The translations under genes and the position numbers were made by a program. Of a DNA stretch of 8,853 nucleotides, positions 1-5,800 are shown piece after piece. The stretch's first letter is position 1, and each line of letters begins with the position of its first letter. Source of the stretch: Chitinophagales bacterium (GTDB lineage Bacteria > Bacteroidota > Bacteroidia > Chitinophagales > CAIODY01); the NCBI GenBank assembly GCA_023251415.1, contig JAHEYX010000108.1, positions 1 through 8,853 of the forward strand. Direction: 5' to 3'. The notes under the pieces were generated by a model. That model did no database searches and was not told the DNA's origin. It was given only the letters and a program-made list of their open reading frames with translations.

Positions 1-909
1 TATAAACAATTTGGCGAGAAAATGCTCTTACGCGGGTTTGATTATACCTTTAAACGCAAGGAACGAATTGGGGTGGTTGGAGCAAATGGAACAGGGAAAA
101 CTACATTCTTAAATATTATAGCCGGTTTAGAATCGGCTGATACAGGTAAGGTAAATATTGGTGAAACAGTTGTTTTTGGCTACTTTAATCAACAAGGCCT
201 AGTGTTCAAAGAAGATATGCGAACCATTGAATATGTAAAGAGCATTGCAGAAAACTTTGTTCTTGCCGATGGTACTAAAGTTAGCCCTTCCCAGTTTTTG
301 CAATTATTCCTTTTTGATGCAGATAAACAATTTACTTTTTTATCGAAGTTAAGTGGCGGAGAAAAACGTCGTTTGCAATTACTCACGATATTGTATCGCA
401 ACCCCAATTTCTTAATATTGGATGAACCAACCAATGATTTGGATTTAATTACGCTTCAAGTGCTCGAGAATTTTTTACAACACTTTGAAGGCTGTGTGCT
501 CATCGTTTCGCATGATCGCTATTTCATGGATAAATTGGTAGATCACTTGTTTGTATTTGAAGAAGATGCCGTAATTACTGATTTTCCGGGCAATTTTACC
601 GAATACCGTGCCTATCAAAAGGCGCTGAGCAGAAGTAAATCCAAATTTACCGAACCCGAAACTAGCCTGGTAGAGCAACCCGTTGTTAAGGAAAAACCTA
701 AAATGTCGTACAACGATAAAAAGGAATACGAAAAATTGGAACGCGAATTAGAAAAACTGGAAAATGAGAAAAAGCTCTTAACCGAACAATTGATTGGCTT
801 AAATGATTTCGAAGCTATTCAAAAAATCAGCAATCAATTAAGCGAATTAATGAAAAAGACAGAAGAGAAAAGTGATCGATGGTTAGAACTGGCATTGAAA
901 TACGACTAG
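1..909 (+). CDS. ABC-F family ATPase, Uup-like (5' truncated)
   Basis: This is the C-terminal part of a cytosolic ABC-F protein, a class of soluble twin-ATPase factors that act on ribosomes or, for Uup, also in DNA-linked processes. The frame is open to the window edge, so the ATG at 22 is internal and the true start lies upstream. Numbered from that ATG, the second nucleotide-binding domain shows Walker A GANGTGKTT (residues 20-28), a Q-loop in GYFNQQ, the signature LSGGEKRR (110-117), Walker B FLILDEPTNDLD and the switch histidine in SHDRYF. There are no membrane segments. After about residue 225 comes a charged Lys/Glu-rich coiled coil beginning near MSYNDKKEYEKLE, which resembles the Uup C-terminal domain and ends with the protein. 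ABC-F membership is near certain; the Uup subgroup is inferred from that tail. A strong terminator follows the stop codon directly, so this gene ends its transcription unit. Confidence 0.93.
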   Translation, partial: YKQFGEKMLLRGFDYTFKRKERIGVVGANGTGKTTFLNIIAGLESADTGKVNIGETVVFGYFNQQGLVFKEDMRTIEYVKSIAENFVLADGTKVSPSQFLQLFLFDADKQFTFLSKLSGGEKRRLQLLTILYRNPNFLILDEPTNDLDLITLQVLENFLQHFEGCVLIVSHDRYFMDKLVDHLFVFEEDAVITDFPGNFTEYRAYQKALSRSKSKFTEPETSLVEQPVVKEKPKMSYNDKKEYEKLERELEKLENEKKLLTEQLIGLNDFEAIQKISNQLSELMKKTEEKSDRWLELALKYD

Positions 910-917
910 TATATAAT

Positions 918-950
918 AAAAAAGCCCGTTGATTATCAACGGGCTTTTTT
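918..950. terminator. bidirectional intrinsic terminator
   Basis: A perfect inverted repeat has arms 918-933 and 935-950, with GC-rich core GCCCGTTGAT / ATCAACGGGC and a tight loop. A-run and T-run flanks give a U-tract on either strand. It lies between the stop of the ABC-F gene (909) and the stop of the convergent DUF1573 gene (968), so it can terminate both. Confidence 0.9.
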
Positions 951-967
951 ATATAATTTAAAACAGA

Positions 968-1603
968 TTAGTGCTTTTCAGGAGCAGGAGTAGTAATCAT
1001 GTTTGGCGCTTTTTCAGGAGCTGTAGTAGCCGGTGCAGCTTCTACTGTACCACGAATAGTGATTACTTTAGAAGGCGTTTTTGCATTTGATGTAACAGTA
1101 ATTGTTTTTGTAAATGCACCCGGACGACCTTGTGTATTGTAGATAGCAGTTATTTTAGCTTTTTGACCAGGTAAAATTGGGCTTTTAGGCCATTCTGGAG
1201 TTGTACAACCACAAGAAGCTTGAACGTTTTGTAATACTAATGGTTCTTTACCTTCATTAGTAAATTCGAAATCATATTTAGCTTGAGGTCCTTCCGGAAC
1301 GGTACCGAAATCATGTTGATCAGTAACAAATTTAAGATCCGGAGCGTTCGGATTAGCAGCATTATCAGTTGTTTGAGCAGGAGTAGCAGCAGTAGCAGGA
1401 GTAGCAGCTGGGGTAGCAGCAGGAGCAGCAGCCGGAGCTTTAGTTGCAGCAGCTGGAGTTGCTTGAGGAGCAGCAGGTTTAGCAGGAGCAGGAGCAGCTT
1501 TAGCCGGAGTAGCCGGTTGAGGCGCAGCAGCAGGAGCAGCTTGTTGTGCCATTACATTCATTGTCAATCCTGCAGCAATGGAAAATAGTACTAATTTTTT
1601 CAT
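968..1603 (-). CDS. exported DUF1573 protein, third gene of triplet
   Basis: This 211-residue protein has a Sec signal peptide (residues 1-19, MKKLVLFSIAAGLTMNVMA) with likely cleavage before Q20. A linker of about 60 residues almost entirely Ala, Pro, Thr, Gln and Lys follows. The C-terminal DUF1573 domain runs from about 90 to 190. Visible family motifs are HDFGTVPEG (97-105), YDFEFTN, ASCGCTTP with Cys131 and Cys133, PGQKAKI and QGRPGAF. A short tail APEKAPN then APEKH ends it. DUF1573 is an Ig-like beta-sandwich family of unknown function common in Bacteroidota; the protein is expected in the periplasm or at the cell surface. It starts 47 bases after the upstream paralogue's stop, so it is probably cotranscribed. 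The upstream sequence is A-rich with no Shine-Dalgarno. Its domain is about 77% identical by hand count to that of the first gene in the triplet. No enzyme motif is visible. Confidence 0.9.
   Translation of the reverse strand: MKKLVLFSIAAGLTMNVMAQQAAPAAAPQPATPAKAAPAPAKPAAPQATPAAATKAPAAAPAATPAATPATAATPAQTTDNAANPNAPDLKFVTDQHDFGTVPEGPQAKYDFEFTNEGKEPLVLQNVQASCGCTTPEWPKSPILPGQKAKITAIYNTQGRPGAFTKTITVTSNAKTPSKVITIRGTVEAAPATTAPEKAPNMITTPAPEKH
1364..1546 (-). repeat. GCN/CCN-rich low-complexity tract encoding Ala/Pro/Thr linker
   Basis: The plus strand is an imperfect run of gca/agc/gga trinucleotides (for example gtagcagcaggagcagcagc). On the coding strand this gives mostly GCT, GCA and CCT codons for the linker of the gene at 968-1603. 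The repeats are cryptic, not perfect copies, and stay in frame. Similar but less pure tracts encode the linkers of the two neighbouring paralogues. Confidence 0.6.
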
Positions 1604-1650
1604 GTGATTCGTTTTTTTAAATTGGTTTTAATTATGGAGTAAAGATAGAA

Positions 1651-2418
1651 TTATTTTTTTTCAGGTATAGCCATTTGCACTTCATTAGGTTTTTTTTCTG
1701 TTTCCACCGGAGAAACATGATTAACCGTGCCGGTAATTACTAATTGTATTTCCGGAGTTTTTGAATTCGTAGTAACAAAAATTGTTTTGCTAAATGCACC
1801 GGGGCGGCCTTGTGTATGATACGTTGCTGTAATTTTTGATTTTTGACCGGGTAAAATAGCTTCATGCGGCCAACTAGGAGTAGTACAACCACAAGAGGCA
1901 TGTACATTTGTTAATTTTAATGAATCTTTACCGGTATTGGTGAATTCAAAATCATAGGTAGCTTCAACACCTTCTTCTACTGTACCAAAATCATGATTTG
2001 TTGTTACAAATGCTATTTCTGCACTTGAAGCAGGAGCAGTCGGATTACTTGGAATTTGTTCGTAAATTGGTCCTTTTGGTGTTGTTGTTGGTTTCGCTGT
2101 TGCTTGAGCTGGTGTGTTGCTTACAGTTGGAGCAGCTTTAACAGCTGTGGTATTTCCACTGTTAGCCGGTGCAGCAGCTTTAGTTGCCGTATTGTTTGAT
2201 GGCTTAACTGCAGGAGCCGGAGCAGCTGTTTTTGTAGCTTTAATAGTTTTTGCCGGAGCAGCTGCCGGAGCACCAGCAGCAGGTTTTGCAGGCATTTCTT
2301 TAATTTCTCTGGTCTTAGCAACCGGACGTACCGGAACTTGAGCAGGAGTAGTGTTTTGTGCCATCGTTAAATGACTAAACAAAACCATACCTGAAAATAA
2401 CAAAGTGAATTGTTTCAT
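1651..2418 (-). CDS. exported DUF1573 protein, middle gene of triplet
   Basis: I start this 255-residue protein at the ATG whose complement is at 2416-2418. The signal peptide MKQFTLLFSGMVLFSHLTMA begins there; a longer reading to 2469 would put 17 polar residues in front of it and overlap the upstream gene. Cleavage is likely before Q21. The linker is the longest of the three, about 120 residues rich in Ala, Thr, Pro, Lys and Asn. The DUF1573 domain (about 134-235) carries HDFGTVEEG, YDFEFTN, ASCGCTTP (Cys176, Cys178), PGQKSKI and QGRPGAF. The tail EKKPNEV...IPEKK resembles those of its neighbours. The domain is about 70% and 68% identical by hand count to the two flanking paralogues, making it the most divergent. 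It begins 25 bases after the upstream stop codon, which points to one operon. Function is unknown; an envelope location is inferred from the signal peptide. Confidence 0.9.
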   Translation of the reverse strand: MKQFTLLFSGMVLFSHLTMAQNTTPAQVPVRPVAKTREIKEMPAKPAAGAPAAAPAKTIKATKTAAPAPAVKPSNNTATKAAAPANSGNTTAVKAAPTVSNTPAQATAKPTTTPKGPIYEQIPSNPTAPASSAEIAFVTTNHDFGTVEEGVEATYDFEFTNTGKDSLKLTNVHASCGCTTPSWPHEAILPGQKSKITATYHTQGRPGAFSKTIFVTTNSKTPEIQLVITGTVNHVSPVETEKKPNEVQMAIPEKK

Positions 2419-2443
2419 AGTTTTAGATTTTAAGTTGTGATGA

Positions 2444-3070
2444 TTAGTTTTTATGCTCTTGAATTTCATTGATTAAATTAGGTGCTTTTTCAGGTGCTAC
2501 TGTTGAGGGAGCTTTTTCAACAACGCCTTTGATATAAAGCAATTTGTCGCCACCTTTTGCATTACTAGTTACCGTAATGGTTTTAGAAAAATTTCCGGGA
2601 CGACCTTGTGTGTGATATACCGCAGTGATTTTACTTTTTTGACCTGGCATAATCGGTTCTTTCGACCAAACCGGTGTTGTACAACCACAACTGGCACGTA
2701 CATTTTGTAAAACTAATGGCTCTTTACCAATATTCGTAAATTCAAAGTCATATTTAACCTCCGGACCTTCCGGCACAGTTCCAAAATCATGTGATTCTTC
2801 ATTGAACTTAAATTCGGCTGCATTAGGATTTTCAGCAGCAACCGGAGCAGGTGTTTTTGGAAGTGGAGCGGGAGCAGCTTTAGGAACTGAATTCGTTGGA
2901 ATTGGTGTCGTGTTTGCTCCACCGGTTGCAGTTACAGGAGTAGCTACTTTAGTGGCTTGATTCATTTTTGCCTTAGCCTCATCCGCAGATTTAACTTTTA
3001 CCGGATTGTTTTGTGAAAATACAACTGTCAAAGTAATGCAACTAATAATAAGTGTAAAAAGTTTTTTCAT
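2444..3070 (-). CDS. exported DUF1573 protein, first gene of triplet
   Basis: The start is set at the ATG complementary to 3068-3070, giving 208 residues and a clean signal peptide, MKKLFTLIISCITLTVVFS, with cleavage likely before Q20. An upstream in-frame ATG at 3160 would bury the signal peptide behind 30 residues. Cys11 sits inside the hydrophobic core and is not a lipobox. A linker of about 70 residues is rich in Ala, Pro, Thr and Lys. The DUF1573 domain (about 86-185) has HDFGTVPEG, YDFEFTN, ASCGCTTP (Cys128, Cys130), PGQKSKI and QGRPGNF, then the tail APEKAPNLI. It is promoter-proximal in the probable three-gene operon, with a candidate promoter at 3130-3161. The biological role is not known; the Ig-like fold comes from family knowledge, not from anything visible here. 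Confidence 0.9.
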   Translation of the reverse strand: MKKLFTLIISCITLTVVFSQNNPVKVKSADEAKAKMNQATKVATPVTATGGANTTPIPTNSVPKAAPAPLPKTPAPVAAENPNAAEFKFNEESHDFGTVPEGPEVKYDFEFTNIGKEPLVLQNVRASCGCTTPVWSKEPIMPGQKSKITAVYHTQGRPGNFSKTITVTSNAKGGDKLLYIKGVVEKAPSTVAPEKAPNLINEIQEHKN

Positions 3071-3129
3071 GCAAATGGGTTTCAGAGTTAAATGGAATAG
3101 CTTATGTAAAGGCAATTTAAACGATGTTG

Positions 3130-3161
3130 CAAAATTTTCAATAATTGTACCACAAACCAAA
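3130..3161 (-). promoter_or_regulatory. candidate promoter of the DUF1573 operon
   Basis: Read on the minus strand, TTTG (3161-3158), a 20-base spacer and AAATTTTG (3137-3130) resemble the Bacteroidota TTTG / TAnnTTTG promoter with one mismatch in the -7 box. Transcription would begin near 3124 and give a leader of roughly 50 bases. Such AT-rich DNA yields chance matches, so this is tentative. Confidence 0.35.
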
Positions 3162-3328
3162 AAAACAAGCTTCGATTTCGCTAACTAAATGTGAATGCAA
3201 TTATTTTCTAATACCAAGTTTCGTGTTTATTTCGATTTATTTCTATTATCAATTCAAAATTAAATTCTTTTGCATACTTTTGAAGTCTTGTATTGTTAAT
3301 CGTGTGTTAAGCCTACTATTTACAGTAC

Positions 3329-3358
3329 TTTCAGCTTTGTTAATAAAAAATATATTTG
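3329..3358 (+). promoter_or_regulatory. candidate promoter of the E1 dehydrogenase gene
   Basis: An exact TAnnTTTG -7 box, TATATTTG, lies at 3351-3358. A weak -33 element, TTTC, is at 3329-3332, 18 bases upstream. The box ends only seven bases before the ATG at 3366, so the transcript would be nearly leaderless. The alternative box at 3275-3282 would give a normal leader. Confidence 0.4.
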
Positions 3359-3365
3359 CCATAAG

Positions 3366-5747
3366 ATGGAAAATTCGTTAAAAAATGAGGCCCTTACATT
3401 TGAAAGCTTTCAAGTGCAAGTTTTACGCGACTATCGTATTGCTTTTGAAAGTCGTGAAGCAAGTTTAATGGGTCGTCGGGAAGTACTTACCGGTAAAGCA
3501 AAATTCGGAATATTCGGTGATGGAAAAGAAGTGCCTCAGCTTGCCATGGCTAAAGTGTTTCGTAATGGCGATTGGCGCAGTGGTTATTACCGCGATCAAA
3601 CATTTATGTTAGCCGCCGAAATGACCAATTTGCAAGAACTCTTTGCTCAACTTTATGCCGATACCAATGTGCTGGCTGAACCACACAGTGCCGGCCGTCA
3701 AATGAATGCACATTTCGCAACCCGCCTTATCAATGATGATGGTTCTCTAAAATCGCTGACCGATAAAAAAATAACCGCCGCTGACGCTTCCCCTACTGCC
3801 GGTCAAATGCCTCGCGCATTAGGGCTAGCTTTAGCTTCTAAATTGGTTCGTGAAAATCAAGCCTTGCACAGCTTCACGCAATTATCCAATAAAGGTGAAG
3901 AAGTTTGTTTTGTAACGATTGGTGACGCTTCTACTTCTGAAGGACATTTTTGGGAAACCGTAAATGCAGCAGCGGTGATGAAAGTGCCTTTGGCTATTAA
4001 TGTTTGGGATGATGGATATGGAATTTCCGTTCCTAAAAAATACCAAACCACCAAGGGTAGTATTAGTGAAGCCTTGAGTGGATTCGAGAAAAACGAAGCC
4101 GGTGACGGAATTTATATTTATCGCGTTAAAGCTTGGGACTACGCCGCTTTGATTGAAGCGTATACCCAAGGAATCGAAAAATGCCGCACCGAACATTGCC
4201 CGGTTTTATTCCATATCGAAGAAGTTACTCAACCGCAAGGACACAGTACTAGCGGATCGCATGAACGTTATAAATCGAAAGAACGCTTAGCTTGGGAAAC
4301 AGAATTCGACTGCATCAAGAAAATGCGTGAATGGATTACCGCTAATGCGATTGCCGATGAAGATGAACTGAAACGTTTAGAAGACGAAGCACGTGACGCC
4401 GTTTCCAAGGCCAAACAAGCGGCTTGGAATGCTTACTTGACGCCTATTAAACAAGAAATTCAAGAGCTCTGTCAAGTCTATCATCAAATCGCTGCTGAAG
4501 GTGTCTTGGTTGAAGAGTGCCAAGCTGCTGTTAAAGAATTAACAGCTATTCGTGAACCTTATCGCAAAGATATGGTCAGCAGTATTCGTAGAATGTTATG
4601 GAAACTTGAACCTTTTTCTACCAACGGTACACAATTGTTGCAAGGATTAAAAACGCGTTTAATGGCTGAAAATAACTACCGTTACACCGCACACTTGCAT
4701 AGTGAAACGCCTTTGAATGCCCTAAAAGTGAATGAGGTTAAAGTACAATACGATGCCAATGCTGCACAATTAAACGGATTCGAAATATTAAATCATTATT
4801 TCGATCAAACCTTTGCTACGAATCCGTTAGTGGTTGCTTTTGGTGAAGATTTGGGTCAAATTGGAGACGTCAACCAAGGATTTGCAGGTTTACAAGCAAA
4901 ATATGGTATCGAACGAATTTTTGATGTCGGAATTCGTGAAGCAACCATTATGGGACAAGCGATAGGTTTATCCTTGAGAGGACTTCGCCCAATTGCTGAA
5001 ATACAATATTTGGATTATTTGTTATATGGTTTACAACCTTTAAGTGATGATGTTGCTACTTTACAATACCGCAGTGCCGGTGGTCAACGTGCCCCGGTAA
5101 TTATTCGTACACGCGGACATCGTCTGGAAGGAATTTGGCATACCGGTTCACCAATGCAAATGATACTTGGTGCACTACGCGGTATGTATTTGTGTGTTCC
5201 ACGAAATATGACGCAAGCAGCAGGTATGTACAATACGTTATTAAAAAGTGACGAACCGGGTTTGGTGATAGAATGTCTTAATGGATATCGCCTTAAAGAA
5301 AAATTACCAGCCAATCTTACTCAATTTACAGTACCATTCGGTATTCCTGAAACCTTGCAAGCAGGTACTGATATTACCATCGTTTCTTATGGATCATGTA
5401 TTCGAATTGCGCAAGAAGCTATCGAATTGGCAAAACCATTTGGCGTTAGCATAGAATTAATAGACGTGCAAACTTTATTGCCGTTTGATCGCAACCATTG
5501 TATTGTAGAATCATTGAAGAAAACCAATCGCATATTGTTCTTTGATGAGGATGTACCGGGTGGTGCTACGGCTTATATGATGCAACAGGTTTTGGAAATT
5601 CAAGAAGGTTACCGCTATTTAGATGCTCCGGCACAATGTTTAACAGCTGTACCAAACCGAAGTGCCTACGGAACCGATGGCGATTATTTCTGTAAACCAT
5701 CGGCTGATGATGTTTTTGATAAAATTATGGAACTAATGCGCTTTTAA
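3366..5747 (+). CDS. fused E1alpha-E1beta 2-oxo acid dehydrogenase, probably branched-chain type
   Basis: This 793-residue cytosolic protein joins both E1 subunits of a thiamine-diphosphate-dependent 2-oxo acid dehydrogenase. E1 decarboxylates the 2-oxo acid and transfers the acyl group to lipoyl-E2; in Bacteroidota the branched-chain enzyme supplies primers for iso-fatty acids. The alpha part (about 10-360) has the cofactor motif at 186-216, aligning exactly to GDG-X26-NN but reading GDA and DD, followed by GYGIS. The loop at 291-302 (QGHSTSGSHERY) matches the E1alpha phosphorylation-loop region. The beta part (about 470-793) has AFGEDLG with the expected catalytic Glu494, a RTRGHRLEGIWHTGSP segment (582-597), and a transketolase C-terminal domain (about 670-790) with FFDEDVPGG. 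About 110 mostly helical residues (360-468) lie between the halves. Substrate cannot be settled from sequence alone: pyruvate or acetoin-type E1 remains possible. No E2 or E3 gene is in the window. uvrA follows closely on the same strand. Confidence 0.88.
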   Translation: MENSLKNEALTFESFQVQVLRDYRIAFESREASLMGRREVLTGKAKFGIFGDGKEVPQLAMAKVFRNGDWRSGYYRDQTFMLAAEMTNLQELFAQLYADTNVLAEPHSAGRQMNAHFATRLINDDGSLKSLTDKKITAADASPTAGQMPRALGLALASKLVRENQALHSFTQLSNKGEEVCFVTIGDASTSEGHFWETVNAAAVMKVPLAINVWDDGYGISVPKKYQTTKGSISEALSGFEKNEAGDGIYIYRVKAWDYAALIEAYTQGIEKCRTEHCPVLFHIEEVTQPQGHSTSGSHERYKSKERLAWETEFDCIKKMREWITANAIADEDELKRLEDEARDAVSKAKQAAWNAYLTPIKQEIQELCQVYHQIAAEGVLVEECQAAVKELTAIREPYRKDMVSSIRRMLWKLEPFSTNGTQLLQGLKTRLMAENNYRYTAHLHSETPLNALKVNEVKVQYDANAAQLNGFEILNHYFDQTFATNPLVVAFGEDLGQIGDVNQGFAGLQAKYGIERIFDVGIREATIMGQAIGLSLRGLRPIAEIQYLDYLLYGLQPLSDDVATLQYRSAGGQRAPVIIRTRGHRLEGIWHTGSPMQMILGALRGMYLCVPRNMTQAAGMYNTLLKSDEPGLVIECLNGYRLKEKLPANLTQFTVPFGIPETLQAGTDITIVSYGSCIRIAQEAIELAKPFGVSIELIDVQTLLPFDRNHCIVESLKKTNRILFFDEDVPGGATAYMMQQVLEIQEGYRYLDAPAQCLTAVPNRSAYGTDGDYFCKPSADDVFDKIMELMRF

Positions 5748-5800
5748 GTTGTTAGTAGCAAGTGAAAGTAAAATTAGTAAAGGAAGCAAGACCAACTCAA

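Larger units (their letters stand above)
3071..3365. other. divergent intergenic regulatory region
   Basis: These 295 bases separate the minus-strand DUF1573 operon from the plus-strand E1 gene and are very AT-rich. They hold promoter candidates for both directions, annotated separately. A further exact TAnnTTTG match on the plus strand is TACTTTTG at 3275-3282, without a recognisable -33 partner; if used it would give a leader of about 75-80 bases for the E1 gene. I see no convincing small gene, riboswitch or operator palindrome. The open frames here run into the E1 start in another frame or overlap the signal peptide of the minus-strand gene. Confidence 0.6.

Noticed and set aside
1283..1588. 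Plus-strand Ser/Arg-rich open frame of 101 codons
   Set aside because: It is the complement of the Ala/Pro codon repeats in the minus-strand DUF1573 gene; the composition follows from the repeat and no start context or family is visible.
1621..1650. Promoter for the last DUF1573 gene within the 47-base spacer (minus-strand TATCTTTA)
   Set aside because: One mismatch to the -7 consensus and no TTG or TTTG at the right distance upstream; cotranscription is simpler.
2114..2341. Plus-strand Ala/Val-rich, membrane-like open frame of 75 codons
   Set aside because: It lies antisense to the low-complexity linker of the middle DUF1573 gene, whose signal peptide and domain show the minus strand is the coding one.
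2419..2469. Longer N-terminus for the middle DUF1573 gene (start at 2469)
   Set aside because: It would place polar residues before a clear signal peptide and overlap the preceding gene's end.
3145..3381. Small hydrophobic open frame of 78 codons in the divergent spacer
   Set aside because: It runs into the E1 start in another frame, contains the promoter-like elements, and its Phe/Ile/Leu content is what AT-rich DNA gives by chance.
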